From Oscillospiraceae bacterium (GTDB lineage: Bacteria; Bacillota; Clostridia; Saccharofermentanales; Saccharofermentanaceae), in NCBI GenBank assembly GCA_902795955.1, contig CADBNJ010000017.1, positions 1-7,009 on the forward strand: a DNA stretch of 7,009 bases, written 5' to 3'. Below the pieces are notes generated by a model. It made no database searches, was not told the DNA's origin, and saw only the letters and a list, made by a program, of their open reading frames with translations. Numbering within the stretch: the stretch's first letter is position 1; every line of letters starts with the position of its first letter. This document shows positions 1 through 5,330 of this stretch, one piece after another. The position numbers and the translations under genes are program-made.

Positions 1-1
1 C

Positions 2-790
2 CGGGAGTATCCGGTGATCGTGGCGCACAGAGGGGATTCAGCCAATGCGCCGGAGAACACGTATCCCGCATTCAGGCTGGCTGCGGACGGGAGAGCCGAA
101 TGGGCGGAGCTGGATGTTCACCGGACGAAGGACGGGGTGATAGTAGTCTGCCATGACGAGAATCTTAAGCGGATCAGCGGGGCGGATGTGTTTGTTCATG
201 ACCTGACTTACGACCAGATAATGAAGCTCGATGTGGGGTCCCGTTTCTCGAAGGATTACGAGGGGCTCAGGATCACTACTCTTGATGAGGCACTCAAAGT
301 CCTGCATAACATGTTCGTCCAGGTGGAGATCAAGCCGGAAGATATGGCTGAGGGGATAGAGGAGGATGTCCTCGGGATAATCAATGCAAACAACATGCAC
401 GATCAGACAGCGATACTCTGTTTTGAGCCCGGGCCTCTTGAGCGCGTGAAAGCGATAGATCCCTCTATGAAGACTATATACTGCATGTCTCTGGCGTGGG
501 GGAGCGTAACAGATTTCCCTTATGCGGATATGTTCAGTATAGAAGTAAACAGCATAACAAGAGAACTCGTGGCGGAGATCCACGAACGCGGCAGCATTGT
601 TTTCTGCTGGACTGTCAATGATGAGGATTCGCTTCAGAGGCTTGTCGACTGCGGGGTCGACGGCATAGTAACGGACGATCCGGCGCGCATCAGAAGCGCT
701 CTTTATGAGACAAGCCGCGGAGGCGGATTTACGGGAATACTGAGGTACTGTTGTTCTTTGATGTTCCATGATGGTATAATTCCCGTATGA
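2..790 (+). CDS. Glycerophosphodiester phosphodiesterase (GDPD) domain protein, probably 5'-truncated by the window edge
   Basis: This enzyme hydrolyses glycerophosphodiesters to glycerol-3-phosphate and an alcohol. Numbering from the GTG at 14, the GDPD TIM-barrel motifs appear in order: HRG at 5-7, metal-binding E32 and D34 in AELD, H47 in VCHDEN, EIK at 105-107, WTVND near 199-203, and TDDP at 220-223. The frame is open back to base 2 and reads REYPVIVAHRG. That fits the catalytic domain at the C-terminus of the larger membrane-domain GDPD type, so the real start may lie outside the window. A GTG start at 14 is possible, with GGGAG at 3-7 as ribosome binding site, and would give 258 aa, a normal length for a stand-alone GDPD. 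The last 25 or so residues (232-258), after the barrel, match nothing I recognise. The TGA stop overlaps the next start as ATGA. The family call is secure; the true N-terminus is not. Confidence 0.9.
   Translation, partial: REYPVIVAHRGDSANAPENTYPAFRLAADGRAEWAELDVHRTKDGVIVVCHDENLKRISGADVFVHDLTYDQIMKLDVGSRFSKDYEGLRITTLDEALKVLHNMFVQVEIKPEDMAEGIEEDVLGIINANNMHDQTAILCFEPGPLERVKAIDPSMKTIYCMSLAWGSVTDFPYADMFSIEVNSITRELVAEIHERGSIVFCWTVNDEDSLQRLVDCGVDGIVTDDPARIRSALYETSRGGGFTGILRYCCSLMFHDGIIPV
751..780 (+). promoter_or_regulatory. Candidate extended -10 promoter for the acyltransferase, inside the GDPD gene
   Basis: TTGTTC (751-756) is followed after 18 bases by a perfect TATAAT (775-780) preceded by TGG, an extended -10 element. 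A start site about 7 bases downstream would fall at 786-787, essentially on the A of the acyltransferase ATG. No Shine-Dalgarno sequence is seen before that ATG. This would give a leaderless transcript independent of the GDPD gene. It is a prediction from motif and spacing only. Confidence 0.45.
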
Positions 791-1893
791 GTGCTTATCA
801 GGATTTAACGGCTGCGGCCCCTTCTCTGAAGAAACGTGATGATTTCTGGGATATTATCCGCGGACTGCTTATTTACGGCGTTTTTATCGGTCATGATATC
901 GGCGGGTGGAATTATATCACAGGGGATTACATGTTTCCGCCTTACAGTTTCCTCTTCAACAAATGGATCCTCCTGCGGTGTGTGATCAATGTCACCGTGC
1001 CCATGTTTGTATTCGTGTCGGGATTTATGGTCCACAGGAAGTATTTCGACAGGATCAGGCCGTTTTATGTCAACAGAACAGTCAGGTTCATGATGCCTTT
1101 CATCGTATGGTCCTTGATATATTCCGTAATCGAGGTTTGTGTTTATCACAACGAGGTTACTTTGACGAGCATATTGCTCGGATCGAACGGAATACAGCTG
1201 TACTTTCTGCTCCTGATGATGCAGCTTGTAATCCTGTCGCCTTTGTTCTTCAAGATCAGGAATAAGAAGATGGTGCTGATCGCATCATTTGTCATCAATC
1301 TTGCCAATAACGTCATTCACGTAATCTATAAACTTAGCAACGGTTCCAAGTTCCCGAATGAGACACTTTATGCGACCAGCTTCATATTCTTCTATACTCT
1401 CGGGTTATACTGCCGCAATACGGAGGGGAAGCTGCTGAAGAAGATCACACTGGCCGGAAGTGCGTGTCTTTTTGTGATCGGGCTTGAGCTCTACATGCTC
1501 TCCGCTTACTTTTTCCTCCTGACAACAATGGATCCGATAATCTCCGTCAGCTTTGTAACTGTCGGATCATTGGTATATTCCACATGTGCAATCTGTTTTG
1601 TGATGAGACTGAGGGAGCGGCTGAGGGATCATGACTACGGGAAGAACGTCATACTGCGGGGCCTGCGGTGGATCGGCGTTCATTCGATGGATTTCTTCCT
1701 GGTACACTGGGTGTTCGAGGATTATATCAAGGTCTGGTTCATCAACAATGTCGACTGGAAGTATAATCTCCTTGCCAATACGGTTACTATCGCATTAACG
1801 ACCATCCTGTGCGTTGTCTGTTCATGGATTGCCGACAGGGTAAGGCATTTCTGCAAAACACATTTGGGCGGAAGGACAATAATAAAGACCTGA
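787..1893 (+). CDS. Acyltransferase-3 family integral membrane protein
   Basis: The protein is 368 aa with about ten hydrophobic segments. It belongs to the acyltransferase-3 (OafA/WecH-like) family, which moves acetyl or other acyl groups onto envelope sugars, glycans or lipids. Family marks seen: the first membrane segment with D22, R25 and H36 (WDIIRGLLIYGVFIGH); VPMFVFVSGFM at 71-81, matching the PxFFxxSGF signature; the RxxRxxxPxxxW loop (R97, R100, P104, W108); and a late membrane segment with H307 in FFLVHWVF. The length is normal and the gene looks intact. The start ATG overlaps the upstream TGA, suggesting translational coupling with the GDPD gene, but no ribosome binding site is visible and a -10-like TATAAT sits six bases upstream. 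The pairing with a phosphodiesterase suggests modification or turnover of a glycerophosphate-containing lipid or wall polymer. That is inference, and the acceptor is unknown. Confidence 0.85.
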   Translation: MSAYQDLTAAAPSLKKRDDFWDIIRGLLIYGVFIGHDIGGWNYITGDYMFPPYSFLFNKWILLRCVINVTVPMFVFVSGFMVHRKYFDRIRPFYVNRTVRFMMPFIVWSLIYSVIEVCVYHNEVTLTSILLGSNGIQLYFLLLMMQLVILSPLFFKIRNKKMVLIASFVINLANNVIHVIYKLSNGSKFPNETLYATSFIFFYTLGLYCRNTEGKLLKKITLAGSACLFVIGLELYMLSAYFFLLTTMDPIISVSFVTVGSLVYSTCAICFVMRLRERLRDHDYGKNVILRGLRWIGVHSMDFFLVHWVFEDYIKVWFINNVDWKYNLLANTVTIALTTILCVVCSWIADRVRHFCKTHLGGRTIIKT

Positions 1894-1919
1894 CGCGGAT
1901 CGGGTCTTTGTCAGGTCTT
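1878..1919 (-). terminator. Rho-independent terminator of the lactate dehydrogenase gene, possibly bidirectional
   Basis: A perfect 10-bp inverted repeat, AAGACCTGAC (1885-1894) with GTCAGGTCTT (1910-1919), encloses a 15-base loop. On the minus strand the stem runs directly into TTTATTATT (1886-1878), a reasonable T-tract, 37 bases past the ldh stop. The left arm contains the TGA stop of the convergent acyltransferase. On the plus strand the stem is followed only by a patchy T-rich stretch, so termination there would be weaker. A competing 7-bp hairpin (1884-1890 with 1903-1909) uses the same left arm. Confidence 0.7.
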
Positions 1920-1956
1920 ATGATGTTCTTATGTTCTGCTGCGGACGCAGGTAAGA

Positions 1957-2952
1957 TTATTCCAGAGGTGTCGTGAGATGTGTGAAGATGCCGAGCTTCT
2001 GCTGCATATCTCCGATGATCTCAACTGACTTGTCGATCGCTTCGCGCTCCTCATCAGACAGGGGAATGTCGATCGTTCTCTCGATTCCGTCAGAACCTAC
2101 GATGCAGGGCATTGAGAAGCATACATTTGCCCACTTGCCGAACTGAGGTCCCATAAGGTGTGCTACGGGTACGACGCCCTGCTGGTCATTCATGATACGT
2201 TCGGTGATGTTGGATACTGCCATTGCCACGCCGTAGAATGTGGCACCCTTGCCCTTGATGATGTCGGCGCCGCTCGTCTTGGTCATCTCTGCTATATGAG
2301 CGCGGTCGAGAGTGATCCCTGACTGCTTCTCATAAACTGAGAGGGGAATACCTGCAATGCTTACGGCTGACCAGATGGGTACCTGGCTGTCGCCGTGCTC
2401 ACCGAGGATATATCCGCTGATGTCTTCAACGTCAACGTGAAGTGCTTCACTGATGAAATAACGGAATCTTGCCGAATCAAGTGATGTTCCTGAACCGATT
2501 ACCTGACCTCTCCTGAGACCTGTCTCCTCGAGGACTGCTGCCGTAACAACGTCTGCAGGGTTGGTAACTACGAGGATCAGGGGGTTGTCATTGTACTGCA
2601 TGATCTTGCGGGCGATGTCACGTGCGATGGCAACGTTAGTCTGACCAAGCTCAAGTCTTGTCTGACCGGGTTTCCTGCCGAGACCTGCAGTGATGATGAT
2701 GAGCTGAGCGTCCTTGCACTCGTCGTAATCACCGGTCCTTACCCATACCTGACGGTAGAATCCCGTACCGTGTGCGATATCAAGAGCTGCGGCACCTGCG
2801 CGCTGCTGATTGACATCGATCAAAACAATATCATTGGCCTGCATACGGACCATAAGTGTATATGCGATAGCTTCTCCGACGTTACCTGCACCAATAACTA
2901 CTACTTTGCTCTTCTGATGAAAACCTACCGGTTTACGAAGACCTTCAATCAT
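1957..2952 (-). CDS. ldh: L-lactate dehydrogenase-type NAD-dependent 2-hydroxyacid dehydrogenase
   Basis: This cytoplasmic Rossmann-fold enzyme of 331 aa belongs to the LDH/MDH superfamily and most likely reduces pyruvate to L-lactate to regenerate NAD+ in fermentation. Seen in order: GAGNVG at 21-26; D46 in LIDVN, favouring NAD over NADP; active-site loop GRKPGQTR at 92-99; N131 in TNPAD; D159 and R162 in LDSARFR; the catalytic H186 in GEHGDS; and T238 in KGATFYG. GEHGDS, LDSARFR and T238 are LDH-like. R93, however, takes the place of the Gln at the classic discriminating position 102, where Arg is typical of malate dehydrogenases, so substrate preference is not certain. The start at 2952 is chosen because GGAGG lies six bases upstream and the protein begins at the usual point before the Rossmann fold. 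The frame stays open to 3192, but that extension would run into the divergent MATE gene. It is monocistronic, with its own terminator. Confidence 0.92.
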   Translation of the reverse strand: MIEGLRKPVGFHQKSKVVVIGAGNVGEAIAYTLMVRMQANDIVLIDVNQQRAGAAALDIAHGTGFYRQVWVRTGDYDECKDAQLIIITAGLGRKPGQTRLELGQTNVAIARDIARKIMQYNDNPLILVVTNPADVVTAAVLEETGLRRGQVIGSGTSLDSARFRYFISEALHVDVEDISGYILGEHGDSQVPIWSAVSIAGIPLSVYEKQSGITLDRAHIAEMTKTSGADIIKGKGATFYGVAMAVSNITERIMNDQQGVVPVAHLMGPQFGKWANVCFSMPCIVGSDGIERTIDIPLSDEEREAIDKSVEIIGDMQQKLGIFTHLTTPLE

Positions 2953-2958
2953 AACTTG

Positions 2959-2963
2959 CCTCC
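2959..2963 (-). promoter_or_regulatory. Ribosome binding site of ldh
   Basis: GGAGG on the minus strand, six bases before the ATG at 2952. It decides the start against an N-terminal extension reaching 3192. It is the only textbook Shine-Dalgarno sequence in the window in front of a gene whose start is visible. Confidence 0.9.
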
Positions 2964-2991
2964 AAATGTACTTAAAAAATAGCGTAAACAT

Positions 2992-3020
2992 ATCGTAGCA
3001 AAAAGGTTCTGTGCAAACAA
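2992..3020 (-). promoter_or_regulatory. Candidate ldh promoter (extended -10)
   Basis: On the minus strand TTGTTT (3020-3015) is separated by 17 bases from TACGAT (2997-2992), which is preceded by TGC, giving the extended -10 form TGnTAnnAT. The predicted transcript would have a leader of about 33 bases containing the GGAGG site. No convincing Rex or FNR operator palindrome was found nearby. Motif evidence only. Confidence 0.45.
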
Positions 3021-3056
3021 GAAAGATTATTAACGCTTTTTGACTAAATTTTTGTA

Positions 3057-3083
3057 TTGATATTCGAAAGTTTTGGTGATAAT
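3057..3083 (+). promoter_or_regulatory. Candidate promoter of the first MATE gene, very close to its ATG
   Basis: TTGATA (3057-3062) and GATAAT (3078-3083) are separated by 15 bases. The -10 hexamer ends eight bases before the ATG at 3092, so the message would have almost no leader. An alternative -35-like TTGACT lies at 3040-3045, but without a good -10 at 16-18 bases. GGTGAT at 3075-3080 could act as a poor, distant ribosome binding site (11 bases from the ATG) if transcription began further upstream. Confidence 0.35.
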
Positions 3084-3091
3084 TATTTGTA

Positions 3092-4453
3092 ATGCGCAAA
3101 GATATCGACATGCTCAACGGTTCATTGTGGGATAAGATACTGCTTTTTGTCATCCCGCTGGCTGCAACTACAATATTGCAGCAGCTTTTCAATGCCGCGG
3201 ACGTGGCTGTAGTCGGTCAGTTCGTCGGCAAGGATGCCATGGCAGCCGTGGGCAGCAACAGCGCCATAACCGGACTTGTCGTCAACCTTTTCTCGGGGAT
3301 CGCCCTCGGCGCCAACGTCATAATAGCGCGATTTATCGGCCAGGGCGGATCGGAGGACATAAGCAAGACCGTACACACATCGATCGTGTTCTCCGTCGTG
3401 AGCGGAACCGTGATGGCGCTGTTCGGCGAGATCGTATCCCGCCCGCTCCTGACGCTCCTCGGAGTCCCCGTGGAAGTCTTCGGCATGGCTCTGATATATC
3501 TCCGCATTTTCCTGGCAGGACTGCCTTTCGTTCTGCTGTATAACTTTGAATCCGCGATCTACAGGAGCAGGGGAGACACAAAGACGCCCCTTGTATGTCT
3601 CGTCCTGTCAGGAGTAGTCAACGTAGGGCTGAACCTGCTGTTCGTCCTCGTATTCAACATGTCAGTTGCTGGAGTAGCCCTGGCCACCGTAATCTCCAAT
3701 GCCCTCAGCAGCGCGATCCTGTTCGTTCTGCTGACGAAGCGCGATGATGACTTCAGGATAACAATCTCCGAGCTTAGGATCGATACGCGGCTGCTCTTCA
3801 AGATACTCAGGATAGGGCTTCCCGCAGGAATCCAGGGCAGTATGTTCTCGATAGCAAACATCATCATCCAGTCAGCCGTAAACAGCCTCGGTTCCGTAGT
3901 TATGGCAGCGTCCTCGGCCGCCTTCAACATAGAGATCATGGCGTATTACTGGGTCAATGCTTTCGGGCAGGCGACAACGACGTTCATCGGACAGAATTAC
4001 GGTGCGGGCAATATCCCGAGATGCCGCAGGATATTCAGATTATCGCTTCTGATGACGTGCGGAACGACTATGTTAATGTCATCGGTCATCATGTTCACGG
4101 GAACATGGCTGTTGTCATTCTTTACCGGCGAGCCTGAGGTAATCGAGCTCGGCATGATAAGGATCACGGCGATAGTGGGCTTTGAAGTCATCAACGCCCT
4201 CGTCGACTCCTCGTCCGGCGCGATGCGCGGTTACGGAAGGTCTCTGGCTCCGGCAATACTGTCCCTGATAGGTATCTGCGGCCTGAGAATAGTGTGGGTA
4301 TACACAGTGTTTGCGGCAGACCCATCATTTATGAGCCTGATGGCTGTCTATCCGGTCAGCTGGGTAGTTACGTCCACAATGATATTCATTGCCTATTTTA
4401 TCCTTATCAGGCGGGTGTCCAACGCGAAAAGCACTTATCATCACGCGCTGTGA
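3092..4453 (+). CDS. MATE family multidrug/metabolite exporter (first copy)
   Basis: The 453-aa inner-membrane protein has the two-fold layout of MATE (NorM/DinF type) cation-coupled antiporters, with about 12 membrane segments. First half: MLNGSLWDKILLFVIPLAA at 7-25, QQLFNAADVAVVGQFVG at 30-46, and GDTKTPL after segment four (161-167). The second half repeats the pattern: LRIGLPAGIQGS at 239-250, FGQATTTFIGQNYGAGN at 291-307, and SGAMRGYG near 375-382. The length is normal and the reading frame intact. The start at 3092 is bounded by an in-frame TAA at 3080, so no longer form is possible. It is divergent from ldh and convergent with a second MATE gene about 880 bases away. Substrates (drugs, dyes, metabolites or peptides) cannot be deduced. 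The first strong plus-strand terminator is the first hairpin of the repeat array. Confidence 0.92.
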   Translation: MRKDIDMLNGSLWDKILLFVIPLAATTILQQLFNAADVAVVGQFVGKDAMAAVGSNSAITGLVVNLFSGIALGANVIIARFIGQGGSEDISKTVHTSIVFSVVSGTVMALFGEIVSRPLLTLLGVPVEVFGMALIYLRIFLAGLPFVLLYNFESAIYRSRGDTKTPLVCLVLSGVVNVGLNLLFVLVFNMSVAGVALATVISNALSSAILFVLLTKRDDDFRITISELRIDTRLLFKILRIGLPAGIQGSMFSIANIIIQSAVNSLGSVVMAASSAAFNIEIMAYYWVNAFGQATTTFIGQNYGAGNIPRCRRIFRLSLLMTCGTTMLMSSVIMFTGTWLLSFFTGEPEVIELGMIRITAIVGFEVINALVDSSSGAMRGYGRSLAPAILSLIGICGLRIVWVYTVFAADPSFMSLMAVYPVSWVVTSTMIFIAYFILIRRVSNAKSTYHHAL

Positions 4454-4563
4454 GTGTTGGTCTTGACCACCGGCGGATCACGCAGCACTTGCTGTTGCGG
4501 CTTCAGCGGAAGGTGAATCAGGTGTCCGCCCGGTCAGGAGATTCCTGATGTCTCTGATTTGCT
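4454..4563. other. Gap between the first MATE gene and the hairpin array, ending in a half repeat unit
   Basis: No gene is supported here. It holds a small perfect hairpin, TCAGGA (4534-4539) / TCCTGA (4543-4548) with a 3-base loop, lacking a T-tract. Bases 4547-4563 and their junction with unit 1 match the right end of a type B repeat unit (GATGTCTCT, then CTGCACC across the boundary) in the correct 62-bp phase. They are therefore the remnant of an additional unit whose left part is lost or diverged. Confidence 0.6.
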
Positions 4564-4590
4564 GCACCGGCCGGCTTCCCGTGCGGATTT

Positions 4591-4625
4591 ACGGATACAT
4601 TGACCCCGGATGTATCCGTTTTTAT
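4591..4625 (+). terminator. Type A hairpin of unit 1, likely terminator of the first MATE gene
   Basis: A perfect 10-bp stem ACGGATACAT (4591-4600) / ATGTATCCGT (4610-4619) with a 9-base loop is followed by TTTT then AT on the plus strand, the form of an intrinsic terminator. It is the first such structure after the MATE stop, about 140 bases downstream. Units 6 (4901-4933, one mismatch in the stem) and 7 (4963-4995) repeat the same signal. Confidence 0.6.
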
Positions 4626-4647
4626 GCACCGGAGTGTTTGTTCTTAC

Positions 4648-4684
4648 AAAATGTAGAGACATTGATCCCGATTGTCTCTACATT
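4648..4684 (-). terminator. Type B hairpin of unit 2, terminator-like on the minus strand
   Basis: A 12-bp stem AATGTAGAGACA (4650-4661) / TGTCTCTACATT (4673-4684) has an 11-base loop. Read on the minus strand, the stem ends in a run of four T followed by GTAA, so it could end transcripts coming from the second MATE gene. Units 3, 4 and 5 carry equivalent hairpins. In unit 9 the arm base is changed and the T run is shorter. T-tracts are short, so efficiency is uncertain. Confidence 0.4.
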
Positions 4685-4997
4685 CCAGCACCGGAGTGTT
4701 TGCTTTTACAAAATGTAGAGACATTGCCCCCGGATGTCTCTACATTCCAGCACCGGAGTGTTTGTTTTTACAAAATGTAGAGACATTGACCCCGATTGTC
4801 TCTACATTCCTGCACCGGAATGTTCGTTTTTACAAAATGTAGAGACATTACCCCCGGATGTCTCTACAATTCTGCACTAGCAGGCTTCCCGTGCGGGTTT
4901 ACAGATACATTACTCCCCGATGTATCCGTTTTTATGCACAGACCGGCTTCCCGTGCGGATTTACGGATACATTACCCCCGGATGTATCCGTTTTTAT

Positions 4998-5059
4998 GCA
5001 CTGACCGGCTTCCCGCGCAGGTTTACGGATACATTGCCCCCGGATGTCTCTACATTCCT
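4998..5059. repeat. Unit 8: A/B chimeric repeat with an unpaired stem
   Basis: The unit starts as type A (GACCGGCTTCCC, then ACGGATACAT as left arm at 5024-5033) and ends as type B (ATGTCTCTACATT as right arm). The arms can pair only at the inner ACAT/ATGT. The switch lies inside the core shared by both types, as expected for recombination or template switching between neighbouring units. Confidence 0.85.
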
Positions 5060-5121
5060 GCACCGGAGCGTTCTTTTTTACAAATTGTAGAGACATTGAC
5101 CCCAGATGTCTCTACATTCCT

Positions 5122-5180
5122 GCACCGGTATGTTTTTTTTACAAAATGTAGCGGAAAATATTAAATTCTAGCGGATACAT
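5122..5180. repeat. Degenerate right end of the hairpin array
   Basis: A tenth unit starts at 5122 with GCACCGG, a T run and ACAAAATGTAG, then breaks off at about 5150 and has no right arm. TAGCGGA occurs at 5149-5155 and again at 5169-5175, 20 bases apart. The second copy continues as CGGATACAT, identical to a type A left arm but out of the 62-bp phase. This looks like a deletion or rearrangement endpoint. Confidence 0.6.
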
Positions 5181-5330
5181 CATCCTCAGCCCTGCTGTCA
5201 TCTGTCGTTCAAATCTACTGGCATGTCCAACCCACTTAAGCCACCCCGACCACTATATGCAAGCAGAATGCTCTGCTCCTGAACTCCTTTGAGCACGAGC
5301 GGCTATGCTTACGAATAATATTGCGCACAC
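5181..5330. other. Intergenic stretch between array and second MATE gene
   Basis: No gene is supported. It contains the inverted copy of the palindromic element at 5261-5286. No clear intrinsic terminator with a T-tract is seen for the minus-strand MATE gene. Confidence 0.5.
5261..5286 (-). repeat. Palindromic element, outside copy (inverted)
   Basis: The reverse complement of this 26-base segment matches 5385-5411 with a single one-base gap. It contains its own small hairpin, AGCAGA (5262-5267) / TCTGCT (5272-5277) with loop ATGC. It lies 45 bases beyond the stop of the second MATE gene, in opposite orientation to the two copies inside that gene. Confidence 0.75.

Larger units (their letters stand above)
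4564..5121. repeat. Tandem array of nine 62-bp hairpin units
   Basis: Units begin with GCAC at 4564, 4626, 4688, 4750, 4812, 4874, 4936, 4998 and 5060. Every spacing is exactly 62 bases. Each unit has a left segment, a left arm, a core loop of about nine bases (TGACCCCGG and variants) and a right arm. Type A (units 1, 6, 7) has stem ACGGATACAT / ATGTATCCGT and left segment CGGCTTCCCGTGCGG, with minor changes. Type B (units 2-5, 9) has stem AATGTAGAGACA / TGTCTCTACATT and left segment GGAGTGTTTGTTTTTACAA, with minor changes. Unit 8 is type A on the left and type B on the right. Types share GCAC and the centre ACATTG..CCCCGGATGT but differ at most other positions, yet within each type both arms match. 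Because 62 is not a multiple of three, a translated phase would change every unit, so coding is unlikely. Function is unknown. It resembles no IS, CRISPR or integron structure. Confidence 0.95.

Noticed and set aside
2953..3091. Rex or FNR operator controlling ldh
   Set aside because: Only weak partial matches (TTA...TTAA around 3031-3047, TTGATATTCGAA at 3057-3068); neither has the needed symmetrical half-sites.
2953..3192. N-terminal extension of the lactate dehydrogenase to 3192
   Set aside because: GGAGG six bases before 2952 and the family N-terminus set the start; the extension would overlap the divergent MATE gene and has no homologous feel.
4294..4548. 84-codon frame running off the end of the first MATE gene
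   Set aside because: It overlaps the MATE 3' end in another frame, lacks a start signal and gives an unlikely composition.
4564..5121. CRISPR array
   Set aside because: The whole 62-bp unit is repetitive; there are no short identical repeats separated by unique spacers and no cas genes in the window.
4564..5121. Integron attC array, because units are about 60 bp and palindromic
   Set aside because: No GTTRRRY/RYYYAAC core sites, no cassettes between units and no integrase in view.
4796..5164. Open frame of 122 codons across the hairpin array
   Set aside because: It reads repeat units in changing phase because 62 is not divisible by three, has no ribosome binding site, and is explained by the repeat composition.
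4454..5330. Insertion sequence or transposon remnant
   Set aside because: No transposase fragment, no terminal inverted repeats bounding the region and no clear target duplication, apart from a 7-base TAGCGGA repeat at the array end.
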